The notes beneath the pieces were generated by a model. The model saw only the letters and a list, made by a program, of their open reading frames with translations. It was not told the DNA's origin and made no database searches. From positions 1 to 19,106 of the forward strand of contig JASLMY010000078.1 of NCBI GenBank assembly GCA_030746295.1: a stretch of DNA of 19,106 nt, written 5' to 3'. Positions 1 to 8,258 of this stretch are shown one piece after another. The stretch comes from Alphaproteobacteria bacterium. Its GTDB lineage: Bacteria > Pseudomonadota > Alphaproteobacteria > GCA-2731375. The translations under genes and the position numbers were made by a program. How positions within the stretch are numbered: position 1 is the stretch's first letter; each line of letters begins with the position of its first letter.

Positions 1-84
1 ATCGCCAGGGGCGAGATCGTCGTCAACGGCGAGAACGTGGCGGTGCAGATCACCGAGACCCTGACCGGCGTCGGGGGCGGGTAG
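1..84 (+). CDS. C-terminal end of a probable FliN/SpoA-domain protein (partial)
   Basis: Frame 1 is open from the window edge to a TAG at 82-84 and gives 27 residues. They include RGEIVVNGENVAVQITE, which resembles the last beta-strands of the SpoA fold at the end of FliN, where the family pattern is roughly RGEVVVV-x-E-x-x-x-V-x-x-T-E. FliN is part of the cytoplasmic C-ring of the flagellar motor switch. Only the tail is visible, so the call rests on this one stretch; another SpoA protein (FliM or YscQ type) or an unrelated beta-rich protein is possible. The gene begins outside the window. Confidence 0.5.
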   Translation: MARGEIVVNGENVAVQITETLTGVGGG

Positions 85-115
85 CGCGGCCGCCGCCGCA
101 CCGCGTGCCCCAAGC

Positions 116-144
116 TTGCGAGTGGCGGTGGGATTTGCTACATC
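116..144 (+). promoter_or_regulatory. Putative promoter of tRNA-Leu
   Basis: A TTGCGA element at 116-121 (CTTGCG in context) is followed after 17 bases by TACATC at 139-144. The tRNA begins 10 bases later at 154. Spacing suits a sigma-70 type promoter, but the -10 match is weak. The site lies in the gap between the upstream partial gene and the tRNA. Confidence 0.35.
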
Positions 145-153
145 GGCGCCAGT

Positions 154-240
154 GCGGTCGTGGCGGAATTGGTAGACGCGCAGCGTTGAGGTCGCTGTGG
201 GGGAAACCCCGTGGAAGTTCGAGTCTTCTCGACCGCACCA
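154..240 (+). tRNA. tRNA-Leu (anticodon GAG)
   Basis: A complete class II tRNA. The acceptor stem GCGGTCG at 154-160 pairs with CGACCGC at 230-236, followed by discriminator A and an encoded CCA at 238-240. The anticodon stem CAGCG (181-185) pairs with CGCTG (193-197) around the loop TTGAGGT, giving anticodon GAG at 188-190 for CUC/CUU leucine codons. The long variable arm with a GGGG/CCCC stem is typical of tRNA-Leu. The T arm has TTCGAGT in the loop. The gene stands alone and is followed by its own hairpin terminator. Confidence 0.97.
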
Positions 241-250
241 TGATTTTCGG

Positions 251-286
251 AACCCGTGGGATGCCGGTCCCGCGGGTTTTGCTTTA
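251..286 (+). terminator. Rho-independent terminator after tRNA-Leu
   Basis: AACCCGTGGGA at 251-261 pairs with TCCCGCGGGTT at 268-278 (11 pairs, one of them a T-G wobble) around a 6-base loop. It is followed by TTGCTTT. It begins 11 bases after the tRNA end and would separate tRNA transcription from maeB. Confidence 0.8.
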
Positions 287-341
287 TACCGAACCCACAT
301 GTATCTCCCGAGGCACCGCCAGGCTACGCGAGAGGGCAGAG

Positions 342-2651
342 ATGGCCGATGAACTCGACGAAATGGCGATGGAGTATCACGAGTGGCCGACGCCCGGCAA
401 AATCGCCGTCGTCCCCACCAAGCGGCTCGCCAACCAACGCGACTTGGCGCTGGCCTACTCGCCCGGCGTCGCCGCCGCCTGCCGCGCCATAACCGAGGAC
501 TCGGAGGCCGCTGTTCGGGTCACGGCCAGGGGCAACTTGGTCGCCGTGGTGACCAACGGCACCGCCGTCCTGGGCCTGGGAGAGATCGGCCCGCTGGCCT
601 CCAAGCCGGTGATGGAAGGCAAGGCGGTGCTGTTCAAGAAGTTCGCCGGCATCGACGTCTTCGATTTAGAGCTCGACGAGTGCGATCCTGAGAAGCTGGT
701 CGAGATCATCGCCGCCATGGAGCCGACCTTCGGCGGCATCAACATCGAGGACGTCAAGGCGCCGGAATGCTTCACGCTCGAGCGGATGTGCCGCGAGCGT
801 ATGAACATCCCGGTCTTTCACGACGACCAGCACGGCACCGCGATCTGCGTCGCCGCCGCCGTTTACAACGGCCTGCGCCTGGTCGAGAAGGAGATCGAGC
901 AAGCCCGGATCGTCTGCTGCGGCGCAGGTGCTGCCGGCCTCGCCTGCCTCGACCTCTTGGTCAGCCTCGGTGCCCGGCCGGAGAACATCGTCCTCACCGA
1001 CATCCACGGCGTCGTCTACGAGGGCCGCGAGGAAGACATGGACCCCTACAAGTCGCGCTACGCGCTGGCGACCGAGATGCGCAGCCTGGCCGACGCCGTC
1101 GTCGGGCGCGACATCTTCCTGGGGCTCTCGGCCGCCGGCGTCCTGGCACCTGAGATGGTGGCGACGATGGCAGCGCGGCCGCTGATCCTGGCGCTCGCCA
1201 ATCCCGACCCGGAGATCCTGCCCGAGGAAGCGAAGCGGGCCAAGCCCGACGCGCTGATCGCCACCGGGCGTTCCGACTATCCGAACCAGGTCAACAACGT
1301 GCTCTGCTTCCCCTTCCTCTTCCGCGGCGCCCTCGACGTCGGGGCGACGACGATCAACGAGGAGATGAAGCTGGCCGCGGCCCGCGCCATCGCCGAGCTG
1401 GCGACGGTCGAAAGCTCGGACATTGTGGTCTCGGCCTATGGCGACGAGCAGCTCAACTTCGGGCCGGACTACTTCATCCCCAAGCCGCTCGACCCGCGCC
1501 TGATCCTTTGGGTGGCACCAGCGGTGGCCCGGGCGGCGATGGAAAGCGGTGTCGCCACCCGTCCGATCCCGGATTTCGATGCCTACGTCCACGGCCTGGA
1601 GCGGCACGTCTACCGCACCGGCCTCGTCATGCGCCCGCTCTTCGACCGGGCTCGTCACGACCCGCGTCGCCTGGTCTACGCCGAGGGCGAGGGCGAGCGG
1701 GTCTTGCGCGCGGTGCAGATTTGCGTCGACGACGGTATCGTGCGGCCGGTCCTGGTCGGCGACCGCCAGCGGATCGAGGCCCGGATCCAGGAGTTCGGCC
1801 TCCGTCTTCAAGTCGGCCGGGACGTCGAGGTGGTCGACCCGCAGGACTATGACGCCTACGAATCCTATGCTGCCGCCTACCACGGCCACATGGGGCGCCG
1901 CGGCATCTCGCCCCAGCATGCCGGCACTTTGCTCAGGACTCGGGCGACGCTGATCGCCGCCATGATGGTGGCCAACGGGGACGCCGACGCGATGATCTGC
2001 GGCACTACCGGCCGCTTCGATCGCCATTTCCGCCACGTCAACGAGGTCGTCGGGCGGCGCGAGGGCGTCAGCGAGGCCTCGGCGCTGGAACTGCTGCTGG
2101 CCGGTGAGGGGGCGGTCTTCATCTGCGACACCGCGGTCTCCTACAACCCCTCTGCCGAGCAGATCGCAGAGATGACGCTGCTTGCCGCCGAGCATGTCCG
2201 ACGCTTCGGCATGACGCCGAAGGTGGCCCTGCTGTCGCATTCGGATTTCGGCTCGCACGACACCCGCTCGGCCAAGAAGATGCGCCGCGCCCGCGACCTG
2301 ATCAAAGAGCTGGCGCCCCAGCTCATGGTCGAGGGCGAGCTCAGAGCCGACACGGCGCTCGTCGACGTGCTGCGTGAGCGTTTGCTGCCCGACAGCGAGC
2401 TGGAAGGCATGGCCAACCTCTTGGTGATGCCCTCGCTCGACGCGGCCAATATCGCCTTCAACCTGGCCCGGGTGATCGGCAACGGCATTTCGGTCGGGCC
2501 GATGCTGATCGGTATGGCCAACCCGGCCCATGTCGTCAGCCCGGCGATCACCGTGCGTGGCCTCGTCAACATGACCGCGATCTCGGTCGTCGAGGCCCAG
2601 GTCCGGTCCGTCGACGCGGCGGAGGCCGTTGCGCTGTCGGGCCGCGGCTGA
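342..2651 (+). CDS. maeB: NADP-dependent malic enzyme fused to a phosphotransacetylase-like domain (MaeB)
   Basis: 769 residues, the normal length for MaeB. The N-terminal half is a malic enzyme that oxidatively decarboxylates malate to pyruvate with NADP. It shows YSPGVA with the catalytic Tyr at 39, [10 protein letters not shown] at 159-168 with metal/substrate ligands, and the nucleotide-binding GAGAAG at 194-199. The C-terminal half, from about residue 440 ([16 protein letters not shown]), is a phosphate acetyl/butyryltransferase-like domain, which in MaeB proteins is generally regarded as regulatory, responding to acetyl-CoA, rather than catalytic. The start at 342 has AGAGGG just upstream and gives the family N-terminus. 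The longer open frame back to 105 runs through the tRNA and is not coding. mgtE follows after 97 bases on the same strand. Confidence 0.96.
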   Translation: MADELDEMAMEYHEWPTPGKIAVVPTKRLANQRDLALAYSPGVAAACRAITEDSEAAVRVTARGNLVAVVTNGTAVLGLGEIGPLASKPVMEGKAVLFKKFAGIDVFDLELDECDPEKLVEIIAAMEPTFGGINIEDVKAPECFTLERMCRERMNIPVFHDDQHGTAICVAAAVYNGLRLVEKEIEQARIVCCGAGAAGLACLDLLVSLGARPENIVLTDIHGVVYEGREEDMDPYKSRYALATEMRSLADAVVGRDIFLGLSAAGVLAPEMVATMAARPLILALANPDPEILPEEAKRAKPDALIATGRSDYPNQVNNVLCFPFLFRGALDVGATTINEEMKLAAARAIAELATVESSDIVVSAYGDEQLNFGPDYFIPKPLDPRLILWVAPAVARAAMESGVATRPIPDFDAYVHGLERHVYRTGLVMRPLFDRARHDPRRLVYAEGEGERVLRAVQICVDDGIVRPVLVGDRQRIEARIQEFGLRLQVGRDVEVVDPQDYDAYESYAAAYHGHMGRRGISPQHAGTLLRTRATLIAAMMVANGDADAMICGTTGRFDRHFRHVNEVVGRREGVSEASALELLLAGEGAVFICDTAVSYNPSAEQIAEMTLLAAEHVRRFGMTPKVALLSHSDFGSHDTRSAKKMRRARDLIKELAPQLMVEGELRADTALVDVLRERLLPDSELEGMANLLVMPSLDAANIAFNLARVIGNGISVGPMLIGMANPAHVVSPAITVRGLVNMTAISVVEAQVRSVDAAEAVALSGRG

Positions 2652-2748
2652 GGCGGTCGATCGGCCTCCGGCTGGCGATCCCGTACCAGTTGACGTAAAA
2701 GCATGCCAGCCTGGGGCGGTGCCCCGTCACCTGGGCGAGGGCGGGCCG

Positions 2749-4143
2749 ATGAGTAATCCCGAGAACATCGGCGGCGAGGTGCCAGTCGGCGTCGACGAGG
2801 TCTATGCCGTCAGCACCGAGCTGGTGCGCGCCGTCGAGGCCGCCATCGACGACACGCGCTGGGACGACCTCGCCGACCTGCTCGACCCGCTGCACGCCGC
2901 CGACCTCGCCGACCTGGTCGAAATGCTGCCCCGCGACGACCGCCAGACCCTGGTCGCCTGGCTCGGCGGCGGCCTCGATCCCGAAGTCTTGACCGAGCTC
3001 GAGGAACCGGTGCTGGAGGGCGTGCTGGCGCGGCTGGCACCGACGGACCTGGCCCGCGCCATCGGCGAGCTCGATACCGACGATGCCGTCTACCTGCTGG
3101 AGAACCTGCCCGAGGAACGGCTGCAGGAGGTGCTTCACGCTGTGCCGGCGCCGGACCGGGTGGCGGTCGAGGCGGCGCTCTCCTATCCCGAGGACAGCGC
3201 CGGCCGGCTGATGCAGCGCGAGTTCATCGCCGTGCCGGCCTATTGGACCGTGGGGCAACTGATCGACTATTGCCGCGAAAGCGCCGATCTGCCGGACGAG
3301 TTCTACGAGATCTTCGTCGTCGACCCGCGCCAGCGGCCGATCGGAAGCGTGCCGCTCTACCGGGCGATGCGGACCGAGCGGCCGGTGATGGTGCGCAGCA
3401 TCATGGCGCCCGAGACCCGGCTGATCCCGATCGACATGGACCAGGAAGAGGTCGCCTACCTCTTCCAGCAATACCGCATGGCCTCGGGTCCCGTGATCGA
3501 CGAGGCCGGGCGGATGGTCGGTGTCGTCACCTTCGACGACGTTGCCCAGGTGATCCAGGAGGAGGCCGAGGAGGACCTGATGCGCCTCGCCGGCGTCGCC
3601 GGTGAGACCGATCTGGCGCTCTCGGTGATGCGGACGTCCAGGACCCGCTTCACCTGGTTGCTGGTCAACCTCTTCACCGCCATTCTGGCCTCGCTCGTGA
3701 TCAGCCTCTTCGATGCCACCATCGAGGAGATCGTGGCCCTCGCCATCCTGATGCCGATCGTCGCCTCGATGGGCGGCAACGCCGGCACCCAGACCCTGAC
3801 GGTGGCGGTGCGGGCACTGGCGACGCACGAGCTGACCGCGGCGAACGCGATGCGGGTGCTCGGCAAGGAGGTCCTGGTCGGCGGCTTGAACGGCGTCCTC
3901 TTCGCGATTCTGATGGGGTTGATCGCCGGGCTTTGGTTCCAGAACCCGGCGCTGGGCCTGGTGATCGCGGCGGCGATGGTGATCAACATGCTGATCGCCG
4001 GCTTCTTCGGCATGCTGGTGCCGCTCGGCTGCGAGCGCCTCGGGGTCGACCCGGCGATCGCGGCCAGCGTCTTCCTGACCACGATCACCGACGTGGTCGG
4101 CTTCTTCGCCTTCCTGGGCCTGGCCGCCTGGTTCCTGCTCTAG
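2749..4143 (+). CDS. mgtE: MgtE-family magnesium transporter
   Basis: 464 residues. An acidic cytoplasmic N-domain with repeated 'DLADLL/DLADLVEML' helices (about 20-130) is followed by a CBS-domain pair (about 150-275) that senses intracellular Mg2+. Five membrane helices follow at about 301-321, 327-350, 375-397, 401-426 and 436-463. The family signature GGNAGTQ is at 342-348, and the pore aspartate in TTITD is Asp448, equivalent to the selectivity Asp of characterised MgtE. The protein is an inner-membrane Mg2+ channel gated by Mg2+ binding to the cytosolic domains. The ATG at 2749 is preceded by a GAGGGCGGG-like ribosome site; an in-frame extension upstream to 2629 overlaps maeB and has no family support. 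The short GGGGC/GCCCC hairpin upstream is not a recognisable riboswitch. Confidence 0.95.
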   Translation: MSNPENIGGEVPVGVDEVYAVSTELVRAVEAAIDDTRWDDLADLLDPLHAADLADLVEMLPRDDRQTLVAWLGGGLDPEVLTELEEPVLEGVLARLAPTDLARAIGELDTDDAVYLLENLPEERLQEVLHAVPAPDRVAVEAALSYPEDSAGRLMQREFIAVPAYWTVGQLIDYCRESADLPDEFYEIFVVDPRQRPIGSVPLYRAMRTERPVMVRSIMAPETRLIPIDMDQEEVAYLFQQYRMASGPVIDEAGRMVGVVTFDDVAQVIQEEAEEDLMRLAGVAGETDLALSVMRTSRTRFTWLLVNLFTAILASLVISLFDATIEEIVALAILMPIVASMGGNAGTQTLTVAVRALATHELTAANAMRVLGKEVLVGGLNGVLFAILMGLIAGLWFQNPALGLVIAAAMVINMLIAGFFGMLVPLGCERLGVDPAIAASVFLTTITDVVGFFAFLGLAAWFLL

Positions 4144-4151
4144 CGGGCCCC

Positions 4152-4233
4152 ATCCCGACATTCGGCTTGTGACGGCAGGTTTCGGGGCATAGTGCCTGTG
4201 GCGCCGAGTGGCCCGGAACCGGAAGAAGTAGCC
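4152..4233 (+). repeat. Dispersed intergenic repeat, copy A
   Basis: About 82 bases just after mgtE match 7381-7466 throughout. Shared blocks are TCCCGACATTCGGCT, GACGGCAGGTTTC and GCCCGGAACC, with small indels between them. Both copies lie in the same orientation in gaps between convergent genes. A short imperfect hairpin (GGCA/TGCC or GGGC/GCCT) can form in the middle. The family is not identified. Confidence 0.75.
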
Positions 4234-4263
4234 ATGGGCAGACATTCGCCAACTTGATCGCCG

Positions 4264-5199
4264 TCAGCGCATGTTTACCACCTGCCTCCGCCGCTTGAAC
4301 GTGGCGCCGCCCTGCCGCGCAAATGTCTCCCGGCCGAGGGCATGGCGCTCGACGAGAACGCGTGCCGCGAACAACAGTTCCGCCACCGTCCGCCCGGCCA
4401 GCATCCTGGTCATTTGCAAGTTCATCGCGAAAGCCAGCGTCGGTCCGATGACGGCGCTCGTCTGATGGGTCTCGTCGCCGCGATGGTGCAGCCCCGCCTG
4501 TCGCAGGCCCGCGACGAAGCGGGGCAGGTTATCGTCGCAGGTGCGCCGGACGTGCATCAACACGGCGAAAGCATCGGCCCGGCTTTCGGCGAGATAGGAA
4601 TCGTAAGCGGAGAATTCGGCGCTGCGGAAATGCCAGGCGTCCTCGGCGCAATGGGCGGCCTCGTGGTAGAGCAGGAAGCGGAAGAAATCGGCGGCCACGA
4701 AGGTCTGGCCGACAAGCCGCTCGCTCTCGTTCCTGCCCGACAGGTTCGATGCCAGCTGCGCAAGTCCGAGCGGCGCCGCCCGCGGGAAGACGACGCAGAG
4801 GGTTTCCCGTTCCGGCAAGGCGTGCAGCGTGGTCGCCATCTCGCCCTGCGAGAGCACGAAAGCGGCCTCCCGGCTGATCTTCATGGCCCTGAGGAAATCG
4901 AGGGGCGCCGCAAGCTCGCCGCCGATTCGCCCGACCAGCGTCGAGAGATCCACGCTGATGCCGCCGCGGCCGTCGCCGGCACGCAGATAGTCGGACGGAT
5001 CGGCGAAATGCACGTGCACGCCGGCGACGGGTTGCTGGAGCTCCCGGGCGACACTGGCGATCAGACCGGAGACGCGCCAGCGGTCGAGACCGGCGGCGGC
5101 CGTGCCGGACGGCGCCAGCGACGCCGAAACCGCGATGCAAGCGAGCAGCGGGCCGGCGAGCGGGGAGCGGCCGCCCCCTGGCCCGCGTATGTTGATCAT
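4264..5199 (-). CDS. Exported zincin-like putative metallopeptidase (HExxH)
   Basis: 311 residues from the ATG at 5199. The N-terminus looks like a Sec signal peptide: basic residues, then a hydrophobic stretch of about residues 13-30 ending in GTAAA, with likely cleavage near 36. HEAAH at 179-183 is a classic HExxH zinc/catalytic motif. ESRAD at 205-209 matches the downstream E-x-x-A-D pattern that supplies the third zinc ligand in M48/M56-type gluzincins. I do not recognise the specific family, and the rest of the protein gives no substrate clue. A GTG at 5214 would add five residues, but the ATG has the better upstream purine run (GGTGGGG). The preceding small exported ORF ends 4 bases before that GTG, so the two genes look co-transcribed. 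Peptidase activity is inferred from the motif only. Confidence 0.75.
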   Translation of the reverse strand: MINIRGPGGGRSPLAGPLLACIAVSASLAPSGTAAAGLDRWRVSGLIASVARELQQPVAGVHVHFADPSDYLRAGDGRGGISVDLSTLVGRIGGELAAPLDFLRAMKISREAAFVLSQGEMATTLHALPERETLCVVFPRAAPLGLAQLASNLSGRNESERLVGQTFVAADFFRFLLYHEAAHCAEDAWHFRSAEFSAYDSYLAESRADAFAVLMHVRRTCDDNLPRFVAGLRQAGLHHRGDETHQTSAVIGPTLAFAMNLQMTRMLAGRTVAELLFAARVLVERHALGRETFARQGGATFKRRRQVVNMR

Positions 5200-5218
5200 G
5201 GCGCGCCCCACCACGGCA

Positions 5219-5545
5219 TCACGGCGTCCAGCCGCCTGTTCGCCCTGGTGCCGGCCGCCGGTCGATGCTCAGCTGTCCCCGATCTGCCTGCCGGGACGCC
5301 GTCTCGTCTCCGACCTGTAGGGAGCGCGGATCCAACCTCCCGGCTGCCCGCGATGCGCTCAGCTCGAAAAGACTCCGGTGTCGAACCGGTGTGCCCTCCT
5401 GCGTCGCAGCCTCGACGGAGTCGCCTCCGACCCCACGGGATTGCATATACCCGCCGATGTCGGCCGCGTGCCCGGCGCTCGCCAGGAGACAGGTTGCAAC
5501 CAGGATCACTATGTATCGACACAGGCGTTCGAACGTAGGGTGCAT
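5219..5545 (-). CDS. Small exported protein of unknown function
   Basis: 108 residues from the ATG at 5545, with GGAGG 10 bases upstream; a TTG at 5554 would be too close to that site. The N-terminus is a convincing signal peptide: FERLCR, then YIVILVATCLLAS, then an A-x-A-like cleavage site in AGHA|AD. The mature part (about 80 residues) is rich in Arg, Gly and Ser and matches nothing I know. It lies immediately upstream of the HExxH protein on the same strand and diverges from the regulator at 5760. The low-complexity tail leaves open that it is a truncated remnant or a chance ORF in GC-rich DNA. Confidence 0.5.
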   Translation of the reverse strand: MHPTFERLCRYIVILVATCLLASAGHAADIGGYMQSRGVGGDSVEAATQEGTPVRHRSLFELSASRAAGRLDPRSLQVGDETASRQADRGQLSIDRRPAPGRTGGWTP

Positions 5546-5652
5546 CTCAGTCAAGCCTCCTGCTGCATGGTCGTCGCCGTCTGCCGTGCTCTGCCCCGTC
5601 GTGGCGGGTGCGCAGGAGCGGCAACACGCGCAGCCTAGTAGCAGCGGCGGCC

Positions 5653-5713
5653 AAAGACCTTGCTGCGGTCTTTAGAATTCCGTTATTTTTGTGCCTGCTG
5701 TCTGTCGGTCTTT
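5653..5713. promoter_or_regulatory. Divergent promoter region with GGTCTTT repeats
   Basis: The gap between the exported-protein genes (-) and the winged-helix regulator (+) turns locally AT-rich here. It holds an inverted pair AAAGACC (5653-5659) / GGTCTTT (5667-5673) separated by 7 bases, plus a third copy of GGTCTTT at 5707-5713, exactly 40 bases after the second and followed by similar bases (ATT-N-CC in both). These could be binding sites for the adjacent regulator; that is inference. Confidence 0.4.
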
Positions 5714-5759
5714 GCATTTTCCGCAGAAAACGGCCATTGGGGAAGCGGGGCGCTGGCCG

Positions 5760-7289
5760 ATGCGCTACAGGTTCGACGGATTTGAACTGGATATCGACCA
5801 GCTCCAATTTCGGTCGCGAGGTGAAATCCGCCTACTCGAACCGCAGGTGTTCGACATTCTCCGCCTGTTTGTCGAGAACCACGGTCGCCTGATCACACGG
5901 GACGAGCTGGTCGCCACCATATGGGGCGGACGCGCCGTTTCCGAATCGGCCGTCGATGCCCGTATTCATGCCGCCCGTAGGGCCGTAGACGACGACGGCC
6001 GCAAGCAGGAACGGATCAAGACGGTGACCCGACGCGGTTACCGTTTCGTGCCCGACGTAGTCATCTTCGAAGGCGCCGACGAGGCGGCGCCTCAGCCTGA
6101 CAAACCCTCGATCGCCGTTCTGCCGTTCGACAACATGTCGGGCGAAGCGAAACAGGAATATTTCTCGGACGGGATCGCCGAGGACATCATCACCGAGCTG
6201 TCGCGGTTTTCCTGGCTGACCGTGATCGCCCACAACAGCGCCTTCGCCTACAAAGGCCGCGCCGTCGACCTGAAGCAGATCGGCCAGGAGCTCGGCACGC
6301 GCTATCTTCTAGAGGGCAGCGTGCGCAAGGCCGGCAACCGGGTGCGGGTAACGGCTCAGTTGATCGAAGCGGCGACCGGCGGCCACATCTGGGCGGAACG
6401 CTATGACCGCGAAATCACGGATATTTTTGCGCTTCAGGACGACCTCACCCAGGCGATCACCGTTGCCGTGGCGCCGCAAGTGGAGAGCGTGGAGCTCAAC
6501 CGGGTGCGGCGGCGCAAAACCACCGACCTCGATGCCTGGGACCTGGTCATGCGGGCGCGCTACGAGTACCGGCGCTTCGGCGTCGATCAGGGCGCGCGGG
6601 CTATTGCATTATTGCGCCAGGTGATCGCGCGCGATCCAGACGACGTCACCGCCCTGGCCCATTTGTCGATCTGCCTCGGCCGAAACTTCTATCGCAGTGC
6701 GGCGACCGCACCGGTCGAGACCTTGGACGAGGCGCGACGGTCTGCGCATCGGGCGCTGGAACTCGATCGCAACAACTACGAGGCGATGCAGGGGCTGGGG
6801 GTGGTGGCAATGATGTCCGGCGACCACGACGAAGCCCACCGCCAGCTGCAGCGGGCCGTGGCGATCAATCCGAACGACTTCCAGGCCCGTTTCATGCGCG
6901 GCTGGGCCCTGGTCTTCGACGGCCAATACGGCGCCGGAATCACCGAACTCGAGACGGCGTTGACCCGTAACCCCGACGATCCACAGGCCGTCGCCGCGCT
7001 CGCCGCGTCGAGCTTTGCCCATTTACTCGCGGGTCGGCCGGCGGACGCCGTTCGCGTGGCGGAACAGGCGCTGCACGAGCTCCCCGCGCACGGCCATGCG
7101 CTGCGTGTGCTGGCGGCCGCGCATGGCCGGAACGGTGACATCGAACGGGCGCGGTACTACGCGGTGCGGTTGCTGGCGGGTGAGCCTCACTACACGATCG
7201 GCCGCGTCGCCGGCCTGCCCTATTTCAGCGACAGGGTTGACATAACGCCCTACATCGAGGGATTGCGCGCCGCCGGCCTGCCGGACTAA
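5760..7289 (+). CDS. Winged-helix transcriptional regulator with TolB-like domain and TPR repeats
   Basis: 509 residues. Residues 1-97 form an OmpR/PhoB-type winged helix (Trans_reg_C): LLEPQVFDILRLFVENHGRLITRDEL, then SESAVDARIHAARRAV, then the wing TVTRRGYRFV. Residues 115-240 carry the TolB-like/adenylate-cyclase-associated segment SIAVLPFDNMSGEAKQEYFSDGIAEDI, common in alphaproteobacterial regulators of this architecture. The C-terminal half is TPR-like helical repeats, for example HRALELDRNNYEAMQGLG and AVAINPNDFQARFMRGWAL. No receiver domain and no membrane segment is present, so it is a cytosolic regulator with an unknown input, unlike membrane-bound CadC. The start at 5760 gives the family N-terminus MRYRFDGFELD; an upstream in-frame start at 5691 adds 23 residues without family support. 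It may control the divergent exported-protein pair. Confidence 0.9.
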   Translation: MRYRFDGFELDIDQLQFRSRGEIRLLEPQVFDILRLFVENHGRLITRDELVATIWGGRAVSESAVDARIHAARRAVDDDGRKQERIKTVTRRGYRFVPDVVIFEGADEAAPQPDKPSIAVLPFDNMSGEAKQEYFSDGIAEDIITELSRFSWLTVIAHNSAFAYKGRAVDLKQIGQELGTRYLLEGSVRKAGNRVRVTAQLIEAATGGHIWAERYDREITDIFALQDDLTQAITVAVAPQVESVELNRVRRRKTTDLDAWDLVMRARYEYRRFGVDQGARAIALLRQVIARDPDDVTALAHLSICLGRNFYRSAATAPVETLDEARRSAHRALELDRNNYEAMQGLGVVAMMSGDHDEAHRQLQRAVAINPNDFQARFMRGWALVFDGQYGAGITELETALTRNPDDPQAVAALAASSFAHLLAGRPADAVRVAEQALHELPAHGHALRVLAAAHGRNGDIERARYYAVRLLAGEPHYTIGRVAGLPYFSDRVDITPYIEGLRAAGLPD

Positions 7290-7321
7290 TCGGAATGGCC
7301 GCTTGGGGTCATCTCCGGCCC

Positions 7322-7337
7322 ATCAGCATTTGCTGAT
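7322..7337. terminator. Palindrome after the regulator gene, possible terminator
   Basis: ATCAGCA at 7322-7328 is perfectly complementary to TGCTGAT at 7331-7337 with a 2-base centre, 33 bases after the regulator stop codon. Only CTTACGG follows, with no T tract, so termination is uncertain; it could equally be a protein-binding dyad. Confidence 0.35.
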
Positions 7338-7380
7338 CTTACGGGAAAAGCCGGGAAGACCTTCGGACGCCAGCGAACCG

Positions 7381-7466
7381 ATTCCCGACATTCGGCTAGG
7401 GACGGCAGGTTTCCGGGGGATACTTTCCCCGTGGTGCCGGGTCGCCCGGAACCAGATGAATTGGCC
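7381..7466 (+). repeat. Dispersed intergenic repeat, copy B
   Basis: Second copy of the element at 4152-4233, in the same orientation and again between convergent genes (regulator + and AhpD-like gene -). This copy contains a hairpin CGGGG-GATACTTT-CCCCG at 7414-7431, which is only weakly kept in copy A. The stretch of gap from 7290 to 7480 otherwise holds no gene. Confidence 0.75.
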
Positions 7467-7480
7467 GTTGGTCCGCTTCC

Positions 7481-8053
7481 TCAGGCGCTCTTCGACAGAC
7501 CGGGGCCGCCCTGGGCCCAGGCGCGAGAGGCGATGGCCGCGTCGAGCGGCGTGCCGATCAGGTGGTTGGCGTAGTTCGAGATCGTCTTGAGGGCGATCCC
7601 CAGCACCACCTCGAGCACTTGGCCGCGGCCGTAGCCGGCATCGAGAAAGGCCTCGACCTCGTCGTCCTCGACCCAGCCTTGTTTGATCATCAGCGCCTCG
7701 GTAAAGCGGCGTAGCGCCTCTAATTTGGGATCCGCCAGCGGCCGGCCGGCCCGTAACGCTGCCACCTGGCCGGCCGGCAGCGTGAGGTCGGCCGCCGTCG
7801 AGTGGGCGGCGACGCAGTAGCCGCAGTTGTTGACGACGCTGGCGGCGAGGAACAGCACCTCCTTCTCGGCTTGGCTCAACGTCGACGTGTCGAGAATGCC
7901 CGCCAACGTCAGATAGCCGTCGAGGGCGGCCGGCGCCTCGGCGAGACCGCCCAGCAGGTTTGGCAGGAAGCCGTAGCGCGTCTCGGCCGCCTGCAGGCGA
8001 GGCCGGCTCGGTGGCGGCGCCGTCTCGGTCGTGTGTATCGGGAAACTTGGCAT
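7481..8053 (-). CDS. Carboxymuconolactone decarboxylase family protein (AhpD-like peroxidase-related)
   Basis: 190 residues. It carries the AhpD-type active-site pattern: Glu65, then CGYC at 77-80 and His84 (C-x-x-C-x-x-x-H), inside EVLFLAASVVNNCGYCVAAH. In AhpD this pair of cysteines with the Glu/His relay reduces peroxide-linked disulfides. The N-terminal segment YGFLPNLLG is also typical of the peroxidase-related branch of this family. The ATG at 8053 has AAGGAG 10 bases upstream. A probable TetR operator (8103-8116) lies about 50 bases upstream, linking the gene to the TetR repressor at 8385-8969 and suggesting induction by oxidative or electrophilic stress. The exact substrate cannot be told from sequence. 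Confidence 0.9.
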   Translation of the reverse strand: MPSFPIHTTETAPPPSRPRLQAAETRYGFLPNLLGGLAEAPAALDGYLTLAGILDTSTLSQAEKEVLFLAASVVNNCGYCVAAHSTAADLTLPAGQVAALRAGRPLADPKLEALRRFTEALMIKQGWVEDDEVEAFLDAGYGRGQVLEVVLGIALKTISNYANHLIGTPLDAAIASRAWAQGGPGLSKSA

Positions 8054-8102
8054 CCGTTGGGTTCTCCTTGGCTGGTCAGTTGGCGCCGGCTCCTATGGTT
8101 AA

Positions 8103-8116
8103 GGACCGAGCCGTCC
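8103..8116. promoter_or_regulatory. Probable TetR operator upstream of the AhpD-like gene
   Basis: GGACCGAGCCGTCC matches the two other sites (8355-8368 and 8984-8997) in length and in the GGAC...GTCC ends, with one broken symmetry position. The flanks are also alike: TTAA before and AAAA after here, TTTA before and AAAT after at the tetR site. It lies 50 bases upstream of the AhpD-like start codon, where a repressor would block transcription. Confidence 0.65.
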
Positions 8117-8258
8117 AAAACATTCAAAGTGCCGAGCGGGCGATTCAGGTACCAAGGCCCGAGACAGGGCGCGTGGCTCTGCTTTCGTGGCTGCGGAAGC
8201 AATTGCAGTCCTCGGTGAGCCGCGGCGTGGCGCTCCAACGGTCGTAGCAATTCAGGAG

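Noticed and set aside
154..240. tRNA-Leu as an integration site for a mobile island
   Set aside because: No integrase gene and no repeated tRNA 3' fragment is found within the window, and the following genes are core metabolism.
105..341. N-terminal extension of the maeB reading frame back to 105
   Set aside because: The extension runs through the complete tRNA-Leu gene and its terminator; the ATG at 342 has a ribosome site and the family N-terminus.
666..2531. 621-codon minus-strand open frame
   Set aside because: It lies wholly opposite maeB, is rich in His, Asp, Gly and Arg as expected of an antisense frame in GC-rich DNA, and has no family motif.
2652..2748. Mg2+-sensing riboswitch (M-box) before mgtE
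   Set aside because: The gap is only 97 bases and holds a single short GGGGC/GCCCC hairpin, too little for an M-box, and no conserved riboswitch core is seen.
2566..4245. 559-codon minus-strand open frame
   Set aside because: Antisense shadow of mgtE, whose transmembrane helices and CBS domains are unmistakable.
4342..5538. 398-codon plus-strand open frame
   Set aside because: Overlaps the two minus-strand exported-protein genes. The minus strand has signal peptides, an HExxH motif and ribosome sites, while the plus frame has only low-complexity composition.
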